Part shown: in pieces, positions 1 through 11,310 of the stretch | Position numbering within the stretch: the first letter of the stretch is position 1 | Layout: each line of letters begins with the position of its first letter | From: Diplodia intermedia | Lineage: Eukaryota; Ascomycota; Dothideomycetes; Botryosphaeriales; Botryosphaeriaceae | Reading direction: 5' to 3' | DNA length: 64,000 bases | Assembly: GCA_021495925.1 (NCBI GenBank) | Contig: JAKEKT010000045.1 | Location: 216,319-280,318 of the forward strand | The notes under the pieces: model-generated | Database searches by the model: none | What the model was told of the DNA's origin: nothing | What the model saw: the letters and a program-made list of their open reading frames with translations, nothing else | Made by a program: the position numbers and the translations under genes

Positions 1-354
1 CAGGGACGCCTTGTGTCACAGTCAGCTCAAAGGGCTGAGCCGACCAGCGAATAGAGAGTGCGAAATGTAGAACGGGCGTGTGGTGGGGGCGGTTTGCGAC
101 GACCGATCGGTGAGGCGGTGCGACCTCCGTTCTGCCACATGGCTTAGCTGGCTAAGAATCTGCCAGGGTTGTGCTACTGTGCAGCATCGCATCGATGGAA
201 CAAATGATGAACGATGCTGACAGACCGACGTTCCGATGCCCCTCGATTTGACGGCTTTGCAGCTGTGACCCACGTATGTATTTAAGCTGGCCGAAAGGAC
301 GGCTTCGAGACCATCATCCAGCCCTCACCTCTGCCAACACTCAATACAGCCATA
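1..354. other. Non-coding left edge and promoter of the first gene
   Basis: No convincing gene is seen. Open frames on both strands lack recognisable domains. A TATA-like element (TATTTAA, 279-285) lies about 70 nt upstream of the ATG at 355 and is the likely core promoter of the small secreted protein gene. Confidence 0.5.
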
Positions 355-749
355 ATGAAGACCTTCACCTACGTCTCGCTCTTCCTCGCCGGCCTGAGCT
401 TCGCCTCAGCTGCTGCGGCCCCCGCCCCAGCTCCTGGCGCCGAAGGTCTCGTCGAAAGGGACACTGCTGCCGTCCACCAGGGTGTTAGTTCAAGTTTCAC
501 CTTTATGCCTCACTGTGACCGCATTGCTGATTAGGGCTGTAGACTTGCAACAAGGAGAAGCAGGTGTGCAACTACAAGGTCAACGGCGACAACCGTCAAT
601 GCAACTGCGGCGTGGGCAATGGAGGATTAGTGGGTGATTTCTTTGATATCGAAGTAATTACGGCGGCTGACAACACACAGTGTACCAAGAAGGGCCACGT
701 TTGCCACTGGAACACCAACGCCAACCCCGACAAGTGCAACTGCACTTAG
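355..749 (+). CDS. Small secreted cysteine-rich protein with a duplicated four-Cys module
   Basis: The three-exon model is 355-483, 543-629 and 681-749, giving 94 aa; both introns are phase 0. Residues 1-20 form a signal peptide (MKTF start, hydrophobic core, Ala-rich end), followed by a Pro/Ala-rich stretch that could be a short pro-region. The mature part holds eight cysteines in two copies of C-x6-C-x10-C-x-C. Exon 2 carries the first copy and exon 3 the second, so the protein looks like an exon duplication. Intron 2 (630-680) has a GTGGGT donor and a CTGAC branch point. It is 51 bp with no stop, so retention would only insert 17 residues. Size and cysteine content are typical of fungal effectors or antimicrobial peptides. 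I do not recognise a named family; secretion is inferred from the N-terminus. Confidence 0.75.
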
Positions 750-1603
750 AACCCTCGACAGAAACGCAAGCGGAGCGGGGGATTACGCAGCTCGGGCGTG
801 ATCTTGAACCCGTTCTCCGCGGCTTCGGTGGTCCGATGGGAGTGGATTTGATTACGTTCCTTTGAAAGCTGGCCAGCTTTGTTGTCGTTTCAGTCACTCG
901 CTTCACCAATTCAGTAACTTGTTACGTATACTCTGTGCATAATGCGTGCGCCTGAATGTGGAGTGACGTCGGTGGTGCTGTATGTGTGAAGTATCCAAAG
1001 AACAGACCCAGTTTCTCAGAGCTGTGTCCTGAACAGTTCAAGCCAAGCTGTAGGGACCTTGCACCTACCTGCTGTATGCACGACGTCGCCCTACCGCTCT
1101 CGATGGGGAGAGGGATTTGATGAGCCCTCCTTCAAAACCCTCACCGCAATTGGCAAATGTATTTGGTTCCCGCGAAAACCCACTCGGGATGATTTTCTTG
1201 AGTAGTGGTGCTTAATAATGGCTGTGAATGCTTATTGGAATAGAGCTGTCCGTTCATGACGTTGTGGCAATTAGTCATCAAGATTTTAGTGGGGACGCGG
1301 GTTTGCGGTATAAGTGGCCGACAGTTCCCGCGGAGAAGGCAGCCGGTTCTCCGCTCAGCTTTAAGGTGACTGTACTACTTCTTATGGAAGAACCGGCGGA
1401 ACAATCCCAACTGACCGCGTCGGGTATCTCTCTATACTTTATTACCTTCCTATACTTGGATCCTTCCGCCATCACTCAGCTTCTCTTCCCCCATCGAAAA
1501 TAATTGACTCCCATGGCCAATGGAGAATCGGAAGGCATGATCATATGCATTCCTTTGAGCCACACTGATCACTCTCTATATTTGCTCGAGTAAACGCCTT
1601 CCA
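750..1603. other. Intergenic region
   Basis: Nothing coding is recognised. A frame at 1228-1503 has no domain or splice context. The region must hold the promoter, and possibly the unplaced first exon, of the following Zn2Cys6 gene, because no ATG lies in frame just before its zinc cluster. Confidence 0.4.
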
Positions 1604-3856
1604 TTGCAGAGACTGATCAGTTGCCGAATAGGCTCGGACGGAAAATCGAGAATACCAAAAGCGTGTGAAGGTAGGCCTGGGATTTTGAATCCGTGCGGGG
1701 CCATTGAGTACGCTAATGAGTATGCAGAATGCCGCCGTAGGAAACAAAAATGCAACGGTTTGACGCCTTGCAACGTATGCCCTCGACGCGGAAGCCAATG
1801 CAGGTATCGGGGCTTCCTCCGCAACAGAGCCACGAAAGCATTGATAGCCCAGAGGCGCAACCAGAAAACGCCACCTCAACCAGAAGCATCTGATTTATAC
1901 AACGCGGAAGGTCCTGTCAGGGATCGAGTAAGCACAGATACGGACGATGGAATCCAGAAGGTAGCGCTGCGGGAGCGTATCTTCAACAATGTGCGAGCCA
2001 CCTATGCCGCGCCAGAGTCACCGTCCTGCTTGCTCCAACTGTACTACGGGCCGTCGTCGAACTTCTCGTTCTTACAGCACATCCACTCGCATCTGACGGC
2101 ACGACGGGCGTCACAATCCGTCAACGATGACAACGATGGCGGCCAGGGCATCGACAAATTCAGATACAAGGGCATCGTCTTCGGCAGTGCATCAAAGAAT
2201 GGCCCCACCACCTCACCAGTGTTTCTTCACTACGACCTTGCGAGATCCTTCTTGCAGAACTATCTCTCCACGACCCACCATTACATACCAGTCCTAGATC
2301 CCGGGCGGCTACGGTCAACGTTTGAGAAGCTGTACGGCCGCGGAAATATGGGAGAGTCCATCGAGCCTCTGGAAAAAACCGCGGTAATCATTTCGATGGC
2401 CATGGGCGCTATTTCAACAGAGGAGGAATATTGGAGGGCAAAGCTGCTGGGGCAAGCACGGACAGAAGCCGAGTCGGTGCGCTACCACGTGAACGTGAAG
2501 GCGGTGCAAGTTGCTCTGCTCATGGCTCACTGCGAGTTCGCAACGGGCAATCCCAACCTGGCGTACCTTTCTCTCGGCAGCGCCGTCACAAAAGCCTTCG
2601 CCGCCGGCATCCACAAAGCGGGCCGTGGATCGGATCGACCCGAAGTGATCCGCACGATGTGGAGTCTCTTTTGCAACGAGAGCATTTCGTGTCTCATGCT
2701 GGGGAGGCCGTATCTGCTCAGTCGGGAAATCATCACTGTTCCCCTTCCAGAGACACCGTCGTTCATGGCGTCCCTTGTCCGGCTCTGCATGACAATCCGT
2801 CACACTCACCAACTGTACTTCCATGACGAGACCTCCACCATCTCCAACATGGTCGACTCCGCCAACGAGATCCTTCGCGAGCTCCAAGACTTTTCCAAGT
2901 CGGTCAAAGACGACATTGGCGTGCACATTGGCGCAGCCGCAACGACCTGCCCAGCCTCGGAGGAGAAACTGGCATGGCTCGTCGTCACAAACTACCGTGC
3001 GTCCGACCACCGCGGCCGTCCGACGAAAAGCAAACTGACGAGCAACCCAGTCTACTTCTACACGACGATCCTCGCCTTCCGCCCGCTACTACTACTACAC
3101 ATCGAGCTACAGAGGGGCGACGCAAGCCGCCCCGCGCCACCCCCGCTCCTCCACGCCCGCTCCCACAGCATCGACGCCGCCCGCTCCACCATCGCCTTCT
3201 CCGAAACCCTGCTCTCCACCGCGTCCGCCCCCAACATCCAGGCACGCAACCGCCCCCATCCCCTCCCCATGCCACCCCCCCCACCCACACACTAACATCC
3301 ACCGCGTACCCAGGGCCTCTGCAACCACGGCTACTTCCTCGAGTCCGCCTGCTTCGTGCTCGTCTTGGCAGCGGCAACGCACGACCGCGGCACAGCGGCC
3401 GCCGCGAGCCACACGCAGCTCGTGGCGCGCGGCCTGGCGGCGCTGCGCGGGCTGGTGCAGCGCGAGCCCGTCCCGAGCGTCGTTGCGGCGCTGGAGCGCA
3501 TGCTCGGGGAACTGGTGGGCGGCGAGAATGTGCAAGCACCGGCGGTGGGGTCGATGCCGCAAGGGGACGAGGTGGTGGATCTGCAGGCGGCGACGCTGCA
3601 GATCGGAGGAGATGTGGATGTGGTGCCGGGCGACGTGCTGGGTGAGACTGAGCAGCGGGGCGGGGTTCTGCAGGGGGGTGGTGGGGTTTGGTCGGACGGC
3701 GATCGGGGATTGCTGGGGGCTGGCTGGGACGGCGGGGGCGTGTTGGAGGACTTTGAGTTGCCGAATATGGACTGGGGCATCGATTTCTCGTTGCTGGATG
3801 TTGAGGAGTTTGTGTCGGTCATGGGGATTCAACCGGCGCTGAACACGTTTCATTAG
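1604..3856 (+). CDS. Zn2Cys6 transcription factor with fungal-specific TF domain (start unresolved)
   Basis: Exons are read as about 1604-1670, 1728-2996, 3051-3241 and 3314-3856, roughly 690 codons. Splicing at 1671-1727 creates a perfect Zn2Cys6 cluster, C-x2-C-x6-C-x5-C-x2-C-x6-C, rich in Arg/Lys after the second Cys. The middle region matches the fungal-specific transcription factor domain (conserved L-Y-F-Y-T and FLESACFVL-type stretches around the last two introns), and the C-terminus is acidic and hydrophobic. The last intron (3242-3313) seems to use a GC donor, with a CTAAC branch and CAG acceptor; it is needed to skip an in-frame stop. No in-frame ATG precedes the first Cys, so the true start is either in an upstream exon or lost. 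It is probably a nuclear DNA-binding regulator; targets are unknown. Confidence 0.75.
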
Positions 3857-3968
3857 TGGTCTACCGCGCATCGAAAGGATACAGCATTCGCCAATGACTA
3901 TGGAAGGAAGCTGTTGAACCGAAGTGAGAAAAGGGCTGCACTAGCGCATTTTCAGGCTACAGAATGTC

Positions 3969-5166
3969 TCACATAGCATCAGCTTGTCCGGCAAGGCCAG
4001 AGGACTTTTGAATAGAAGCAGTCGCTGCCGCGGCTATTGCTGAATACTTGCACTTCCTACGGACCCTCTCGCCAAATCGATAAAAGAGGAATGGGAAAGG
4101 TAGGCATATGAGTGAAAGGAAGGCCGGGATTATCGACGCCCAATGTATTCCTGTGAGCACAGCGGCGTCAGTACGAAAGGAAGCTAAACACCATTGGCGA
4201 GGAATGAGGCTCCATACCGAGACCATTATACATTTTCTGCGTACGGCGGCAAAAACGACTCCGAACACGGAATTTGCGGCCAAAACAGATGCCGTGTAGA
4301 TGGTGTACGAGTCCACAAGGAAGTTCATGATCGCTGTTCGACAGTCAGCCAGGTTCAACGAGTCTTCCAAGCGGTCCTCAGAGAAAGACAAGAACCATGG
4401 CAAAGCCCAATGGCGCGCCTGCTATGACGCTCGGAGCCCATGGCAGCGAGGGACCATTGGTCCAGGCGAAGATGAACAGCCCGACAGGCAGAACCACCGC
4501 TCCAACCAACCCCGGAGGCAACCGGGCCCCGGGCGAAGCTGTGCCGTTGTTCTCATCCAGAAGACGCAAGTATCGTGTATTATCAATCCAGATGTTGTAT
4601 GCAACAGATGTGAGCATCCCAACTGCAACTCCGATGAATGGAAGGCCGGAAACTCCAAGGCTCCAGTCACGGTACTGCTGGTACACAATTGGGTATGCAC
4701 CGAAGAGCATGTAGAGCGTCCCGTAGATGACGGCCATGTAGAAGCTTAACAAGAACACAACGAATACGCAAACGAGCAGAACGATATGCACAGCGTCGTT
4801 GATGCCACACCGAGTGCAATGATCCACTTGTACAAGCTCTTGCAGAAGAGAGGGTTTCCGGAATCATCGGCAATCCACTGCACGATATACGGATCCCCTG
4901 TGATCCCATTTCCGTCGTACTGCCAGTCCAGGACGGTGGCAGTGACGGGCGCTCCATTGGCCAGCAAGCTTCGTTTCAAAATGCGAGTCTGGCCAGGTTG
5001 GCTGCTTGTGCCGAGTGATTTCCGCTCGCCCATCGCGTTCAACCAGACGCAAACCGCCAGCTGCAATGGTAGGGAATGAGCGTCTTGGTGGAGTGGCGAT
5101 GTTTCGGTTCTGTCTACGTTTTTGGGTGGAAGTTCCGTTGAGGGCCAATAGCAAGGTGAGAAGCAT
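3969..5166 (-). pseudogene. Decayed DHA1-type MFS drug/polyamine transporter
   Basis: Read on the minus strand, fragments match the MFS DHA1 (TPO1/FLU1-like) family. From about 4930 to 4750 lies the DPY...W segment that leads into transmembrane helix 1. From about 4750 to 4380 lies the second-half segment with SFYMAVIYG, the GVSGLPFIGV loop and NIWIDNTRY, and from about 4340 to 3980 the last helices. Helices 2-6 are missing: the sequence jumps from helix 1 straight into the helix-7 region near 4745. Several small deletions shift frame near 4250, where the residues expected around VLRSxFGAA can only be recovered by changing frame, and a former intron near 4390-4335 has lost a good donor. It cannot make a full 12-helix transporter. 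Confidence 0.75.
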
Positions 5167-5183
5167 GGTTTAGAAGTACGCAC

Positions 5184-5780
5184 TCGGACGGTTGGACTGC
5201 AAATCGTCCATTTCGAACGTCTTTGCCCGCCGATCCCGTGCTAAATGCAGGTATGTAGGGGCTTGCGCTGGAGAGTTGCGCGATATTACGAGCCGTCGGA
5301 TGTGCCTTTCCGATCATACAATGTGGAGTCGCGGACTGCCTATTCGAGAGGATTTCGGATGTATATGTGCAGCGAGTCGGCTGTATAAAACCACGGCGGA
5401 TCGGCGGCCAATCATTGGGTGTGGTATATATCCGACCGAGCACGTATAGCCGAACCCGATCCACACCACGGCCCCCGTAGAGTGGAATGCCTAAGCCCGA
5501 GGCTCTTCTATAGTCGGGAAACCGGTGGTCTACAAGGATGGCTAGTCCGTATTCGTTTCCCGATGAACGAAAGACGGCATCACTTGGGCGAATCTTCAAA
5601 CTGCATTCAGAAGGAGGCTCCACATGGCCCGTCACCGGCCTTTCTCACACTGTAGGATCCACAATCCGTTGCCCACCTAACGGCTTAACGGAATGATGAC
5701 TTTTCGTAGATGCATATAAAGAAGAGCACCACTGATCTTTGCAACCAGCACCCCTTCCCACCACCATTTCATCCACCATA
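5184..5780. other. Intergenic region with promoter of the reductase gene
   Basis: No gene is recognised. A TATA-like element (catataaa, 5713-5720) lies about 60 nt before the ATG at 5781, followed by a CA/CT-rich leader ending in ACCATA before the start. Confidence 0.45.
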
Positions 5781-7082
5781 ATGAATGCTCTTTACGTCCC
5801 CAGCACCGCCAAGGTCGCCTTTGTCAGCGGCGCCAACGGCATCAGCGGCCACGCCATTGTCGAGCATTTGATTCGGAAGCCCAAATCGGAATGGTAGACA
5901 ATTCATACCCGTTTACAGAGACCTTACTAAAGAGTTCACCAGGCGCAAGACTGTCGTTTCCTCCCGTCGTGCCCTTCCAAACTACTGGGTCGATCCTCGG
6001 GTCGAATTCGTAGCCGCCGACTTCCTCGACTCTCAGTCAAAAATCGCGGCAAAGCTCCAAGAAATCTGCAAAGACGTGACCCACGCCTTCTACACCTCAT
6101 ACGTCCACGACGACGATTTCCGGAAGCTCAAGGACACGAACGTCCCTCTCTTCCGGAACTTCATCGACGTCATCGACGCCGTCTGCCCGAAGCTGGAACG
6201 GGTTTGCCTGCAGACCGGCGGCAAGCACTACGGCGCGCACCTGGGCCCGGTGCCGGTGCCGTTGACCGAGGACATCCCACGCTACGACGACGGCGGCTTC
6301 AACTTCTACTACAGCCAAGAAGACCACCTCTTCGAGGTGCAGAAGCGCCGGGGAACCTGGTCCCACAACATCATCCGGCCCAACGGCATCGTCGGCTTCA
6401 CCCCCCACTGTAAGCCCTCCCGCTCCGCTGCCCCGTTGCAAATAGATTCCGGCAGACTGACGATGGCGGTGTGTCTGTTTCGACAGCAAACGGCATGTCC
6501 GAGGCGCTGACGGTGGCGCTGTACTTCCTCGTCAGCCGCGAGCTGGGCGGCGCCGCCGCGTTCCCGGGCAACGCGTACTTCTACGACAGCATCGACGACA
6601 TGTCGGCCGCGGCCAGCGTCGCCGACATGGCCGTCTGGGCGGCGACGCGGGAGCGCTGCCGCGACGAGGCGTTCAACCACACCAACGGCGACGTCGTCGT
6701 GTGGCGGCACTTCTGGCCGCGGCTGGGCCGGTACTTCGGCGTGGACGTGCCGGCGGATCCGCGGTTCGAGAGGACCAAGGAGCGCACGGAGACGCTGGAC
6801 AACGAGATCGACATGCGTGAGTGGGCGAGGGATAAGAGGCCGGTGTGGGAGGCTGTCGTGGAGAAGTACGGCGGGGATTCCCGCGCGATTGAGTGGGGCT
6901 CCTGGGGCTTCTTTATGTGGGCGATGGGGAAGAGCTGGCTTACCATCGGGACGACGGCGAAGGCGCGGAGGTTTGGTTGGGATCGCATCGATGATACGTA
7001 TGAGTCTTGGATCGAGACGTTCAGGTCTCTGGAAAATGCTGGCATCATCCCCAAGATCACGGATATCCCCGCTAGGGAGTAG
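5781..7082 (+). CDS. PRISE-like NAD(P)H-dependent reductase (SDR75E-type)
   Basis: Exons 5781-5893, 5943-6409 and 6487-7082 give 391 aa. The N-terminal Rossmann motif reads GANGISG (residues 17-23). The two residues diagnostic of progesterone 5-beta-reductase/iridoid-synthase-like enzymes are present: a Lys in QTGGKHY (about K132) and a Tyr in NFYYSQED (about Y160-161). This family reduces activated C=C bonds of enones with NADPH; fungal members often sit in secondary-metabolism loci. The second splice joins FTPH to SNGMSEALT, as expected in the family. The neighbours (a decayed MFS gene and an F-box gene) do not define a pathway, so the substrate is unknown. Confidence 0.85.
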
Positions 7083-8060
7083 AAGGCACGGGCGGGCGGG
7101 CATCGGTCTCTGTCGCCCACCCACGTATTTGATCAACACCAAGCATCTGAAGCGATTCCCATGCCCAAGGCTGCGAATTCACCATATGTCAAGATCACTC
7201 TACAGAGCTACTCAGCGTTTCTCCCCCGGTGCCAATGTCCCTTGGTGCCCAGCGGAGCTTTTTGGAACCTCAGATTAAGGATTTTACTATATTATTAGGT
7301 CGCAATTCCTCTTTTTGCGGTACAACCACCCAGAACGACTCGCCCATAGTGATGATACCGTGATGTATTGAGAGCAGAGTGACCGACCGCACTACCGAGA
7401 TCTTTCGGTGTCAACCTTTGATCGATTTGCAGGGGGTCTATAAGCTGCGGGCCATCTGTGAAGTTATCAGATCGCCACTATACCCAAGGCATCTTGGTTC
7501 CATGGAACGTTTGCTCCGCAGCCAGTGGATGACCATTCGGATTTATCGCCGCATCGTCATGAGGTTACCGTCAAAGCGGTGTCCCAATCGGGGTGATCCG
7601 ACCGTTGAGACCGATACAATGACACGCAGAAATTGCCCGGAGAAAGGACAACAACCGTTTTGTCCTACAGCGCCGGCTTCCCGAGTTGGACAGGGCCAGG
7701 TAATACATTGATGCGTATAGCCTTCCAGCTATAAGCTTCCCCACTGAGAGTGCACTACCGATCCGGCAAGGATTTTCGTCGGCGTCCTTCTTCGCTCCGC
7801 CGTTTGACACACTACCCTACCTATCTTCGTACGTACTCTGATGCTCGTCATTCAGCCTCTGAGCCGTCCGTGGGTCAAATGACGTCGCCCAACCAGTACC
7901 ATGGATTTGTGGCACAGCGGCCATGACTCAGCCACGCCCCAGGCAGAAATCGTGCCTCGGCCTACCTATATAAGTAACATCCATCCCTCCATCCATCATC
8001 GACTCCCCAATTCCCAACAACACTCCGCAACAGACACACATCCGCCACCAAAAAAAAGAA
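7083..8060. other. Intergenic region with F-box gene promoter
   Basis: No gene is recognised; frames at 7379-7711 lack any domain. A TATA-like stretch (ctatataag, about 7967-7975) lies about 90 nt upstream of the F-box ATG, followed by a C/A-rich leader and an A-run just before the start. Confidence 0.45.
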
Positions 8061-8897
8061 ATGGCCAACCGCGAAAAAGTGCTGCAGACCACAGAGCTGC
8101 TCGTGCTCATCCTCGCGGCGCTGCCAATCAAGGACCTCCTCCTCGCGCAACGCGTATGCCGCCGCTTCGCCGCCCTGATCCAAACATCCCCCGCCCTCCA
8201 ACAAGCCCTCTTCTTCCGGCCACTGCCCGCCTCAGCCACGCGCACGCCAGCAGCCGCCCCCGCCGCGCCGCTGCGCTCGTACCCCAGCGGCCTGCTCGTC
8301 ACCGAAACCTGGGAGCGCAACCCTCTGCTTGCCTCCGCCTTCGCGCCGTGGTTCGACCGGCAGGCGCCCGGCAGCGTCTACTCGCCGCCCTTCTACCACC
8401 CGTGCGCCTTCGAGACGCTCCCGCTGAACGACTCCCGCGACGCGTACCTGCGGCCCGAGGCGTCGTGGCGGCGGATGCTGGTGACGCAGCCGCCGGCGCC
8501 GGCGCTCGGCCTGGCGCAGTACACGCACGGGCCGAACGGCGATTCCCTGGCGGACGCGACGCTCGCGATGCCGGGCGGCGTCACGATGGGGGTGCTGTAC
8601 GACGCCGCGAGCCAGGAGGTGCTGGAGCAGCACTGGCAGCATCCCGTGTTCCGCGTGCAGTGGCACGGCGCGGAGCGCCGCGTCGTGTTCTACGTGCGGC
8701 GGGTGATGCAGTGCTTCCGGCCGGAGACGGAGGAGGCGGACGCGCGGTGGAAGGCGTTCTTCAGCGAGGCGTTCGAGCCGCTGGCGCTGGGGTGGAAGGA
8801 GGCCGGGTGGCGCTGCCGGCGGTACGGCGGGCGTGTCATACCTGAGAGCGAGGTCAAGGAGGGGGACTATGAGGCCGAGGTCGCGCTGGCGGGGTGA
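8061..8897 (+). CDS. F-box domain protein
   Basis: A single exon encodes 278 aa. Residues about 8-50 form an F-box (ELLVLILAALPIKDLLLAQR followed by VCRRFAALI and a Leu-rich helix), the segment that docks onto Skp1 in SCF ubiquitin ligases. The remaining 220 residues are rich in Arg, Ala and Trp with no recognised repeat; many fungal F-box proteins have such undefined C-terminal regions for substrate recognition. GC is very high in the coding region, which generates long meaningless frames on the opposite strand. The ATG follows an A-rich leader and is the first in frame. Confidence 0.8.
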   Translation: MANREKVLQTTELLVLILAALPIKDLLLAQRVCRRFAALIQTSPALQQALFFRPLPASATRTPAAAPAAPLRSYPSGLLVTETWERNPLLASAFAPWFDRQAPGSVYSPPFYHPCAFETLPLNDSRDAYLRPEASWRRMLVTQPPAPALGLAQYTHGPNGDSLADATLAMPGGVTMGVLYDAASQEVLEQHWQHPVFRVQWHGAERRVVFYVRRVMQCFRPETEEADARWKAFFSEAFEPLALGWKEAGWRCRRYGGRVIPESEVKEGDYEAEVALAG

Positions 8898-9752
8898 GGT
8901 GGTACGGCGCCTTTTCGTGCCGCTCTCCCTCGTCTTTGGGGTGTGGGATGCGGTTTGGTTTTTGGCAGCGGCGTTGGATTTGCTGCGCCCGGAGAAGGCG
9001 TGGAGCACCCCGGCTCGTTGCACCTGAGGCTCGTTTCAAAAGTCACCATCGCCAGCAGACTCTGCGCTTGTCGACAGTATGATGTGCTCTCGGCTGCGTG
9101 GTCCATCGGCTCCGACTTACGGGGCTGGAGTCCTCGGAAACGTGGGCAGGGGCGCGGCATGGGTTGAGATTGATCCAATGGAATCACTGAGGAAGGTTGA
9201 CACTGGAAGGCGAAGGCTTACCTGCCTGGATTCGGAGTATCGGGAAGCAGGGTGTTCCAGTCGAAGACATGGCCATGATTTGCAGTCTCGAAATTCAATG
9301 GTTTGATAAATATCTGCGTGATAACTGCAAGGACTTAGCTCAGCTCCCACTCAGCCTAATAGGCTCCGTGGCACTGGCTTGACCATCTAGCTTTATAAAA
9401 GCTGCAGATACATAGATACACTGAACGCACCACATGAATAGCTCCGTGCTGGGGCCCGTAGTGCTAGACGTAATCACTGATCAGCGTACGATTGCTGCAA
9501 TACGGGGTGAAATCTTTCTGGAGACATCGAAGCAAGCAAGATTACCAATGCACTCCCATGCTTCTGAGCTCTCACGTGGTACCTTGCACCCATGACGTAG
9601 GCCTTGCCGGTCACTGACTCCAACAAGCCGCTGCACAGCTCCAAGCATCTTCAGTATTCTGGAAGGATATTGACCGTGACCCCGATTTACGCACGGGGAA
9701 ACGGTGGGGTGAAGAATGTTCCACTTTTGTTCCACGCGTCTACGGTCCTCAA
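8898..9752. other. Intergenic region
   Basis: No gene is recognised. Around 9480-9750 the sequence may include decayed 5' parts of the following HET gene, but nothing readable could be assigned. Confidence 0.4.
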
Positions 9753-11310
9753 ACTTTCCTACCAGGCTCATCGACACCGAGACTGACGAGACAGAAATGG
9801 CCAACGTACGCATCGTGGAATCCACAGGACACACAATGCCTTATCTCGCGCTGAGCCACTGTTGGGGAGCAATCACACCTTTGTGAACAACTCAAAAGAA
9901 CCTCAGCAAACACTTGAAAGGCATACACCTAGACGACGTGCCTCTCACATTCAGAGACGCAATCCAAGCAACGCGCCAGTTGGGCTTTCGATACATTTAG
10001 ATCTGCTCCCTATGCATAGTCCAGGACGACGCATCGGATTGGGCGCACGAGTGCGAGGGCATGTGTGAGATCTATCGCAACGCTACCGCCGTCATCTGCG
10101 GACCCGCCGCATGCAACAGCGCAGCAGGCTTCTTGCATCCCCGGAAGGCCTGTAAGTCGCTGAGCGTCACATGCCTATATCAGAATCCGAACACGCGGGA
10201 AGAACAAAGCACCACTTTCACACTCAAGACTGGCAGATACTCGGCTCAGAAGACTCTGAGCGGAGAGGAATGCGGTTCCCCCGCGGACAAGCGCGCGTGG
10301 ATACTCCAGGAAAGACTCTTGGCTCCCGGGATACTCTGCTTTGGCCGGCACAGAATGTATTGGGAATGCAAGACGCATTGCAGGTTCGAGGATGTCGTCC
10401 AAACACAGCCCTGGCGCCTCCACGGGGAGCTCATAGCCAAGTCAGACGTGTCGGAGCCGCAAGAGCTGTCGGGAACCGGGAGACTCGACCTCTGGTACGC
10501 ACTGGTCTCTGCTTACACGGACAGACAAGCTGCCAGCCATCGCCGAGCTGGCCAAGCGGACATGGGAAGGCCAGGAACCGCAGTACGTCGCCGGCCTGTT
10601 GAAGCACGACCTCCACGCCGGGCTCTCCTGGTACATACCTCTGCCGCGGCGCCGGCGACGGCATCGCTGCAGGCGAGCCAGCCGAAGAGGATCGAATCCC
10701 TCATGGTCCTGGGCATCGTCCAATCACAGAGTCACCTTCCACTACGCCACCTGGCTCGACTCGTACCGGCAGACATACTCCACGTGCCGCAGGACGCCCA
10801 TCCCCGGCCTGGACATCCGCTGTGTGGGAAGCGAAATCGGCGAATGGCGACCCGTTCGGTGCAACGCAGTAGCAGCGCGCGCGCCTCAGGGTCAAGGGGC
10901 TCCTCAAACCCACCCGCCGTAACGTTCTCCGCGGCACGTTCCCGCCCGGTGGCCCATGCCGTGGGACGCCGGATGTCGTGGCACGGAAATCTAAGGACTG
11001 TGGGCGGACGCCGCCTGTGCTCTTTCCGGACCGTGTGCAATGTCCAGGAACACCGCCGCCGAGACGGGATTCATTTTTGGACGCGGGTGACGGAGATGGC
11101 GACGAGATGTGCTGTCTCCTCCTGGGCGGCGATGCAGGCGGCGAGTCGGCTTGCACGGGCTGGGTGGCTTTGGCGCTTGAACGGACGGCGGCAGGCGCTG
11201 CGGGTTGCTATACGCGAGTCGGATTGGTCAAGTTTTCCTGGGTTGGACACGGGGTCGATCTGGCATGGTTTTCGGACGCGGAGCAGACGGAACTCGAGAT
11301 CATCTGGTAG
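9753..11310 (+). pseudogene. Decayed HET-domain (heterokaryon incompatibility) gene
   Basis: The reading frame shows the ordered HET blocks: LALSHCWG (near 9850), the I-H-L-D-D-V-P-L-T-F-R-D-A block (near 9930), the R-Y-I-W/C-S-L-C-I block, and E-C-x-x-M-x-x-I-Y-R-N-A (near 10060). After those come R-A-W-I-L-Q-E-R (near 10290), PSWSWAS in a shifted frame (near 10700) and a CLLLG-type C-terminal block in a third frame. Two in-frame stops interrupt the N-terminal half: TGA at 9884-9886 just after the SHCWG block, and TAG at 9998-10000 exactly where the conserved Trp of R-Y-I-W is expected. Frame is lost again near 10515 and 10870. Intact HET proteins trigger cell death on non-self recognition; this copy cannot be translated through. 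Confidence 0.8.

Noticed and set aside
2974..3871. Several long frames on both strands over the 3' half of the Zn2Cys6 gene
   Set aside because: GC-rich shadows with Arg/Pro/Ala-rich composition; the spliced plus-strand frame explains the region.
8232..9023. 263-codon minus-strand frame opposite the F-box gene
   Set aside because: High-GC shadow: the Arg/Pro-rich composition and absence of a domain contrast with the clear F-box on the plus strand.
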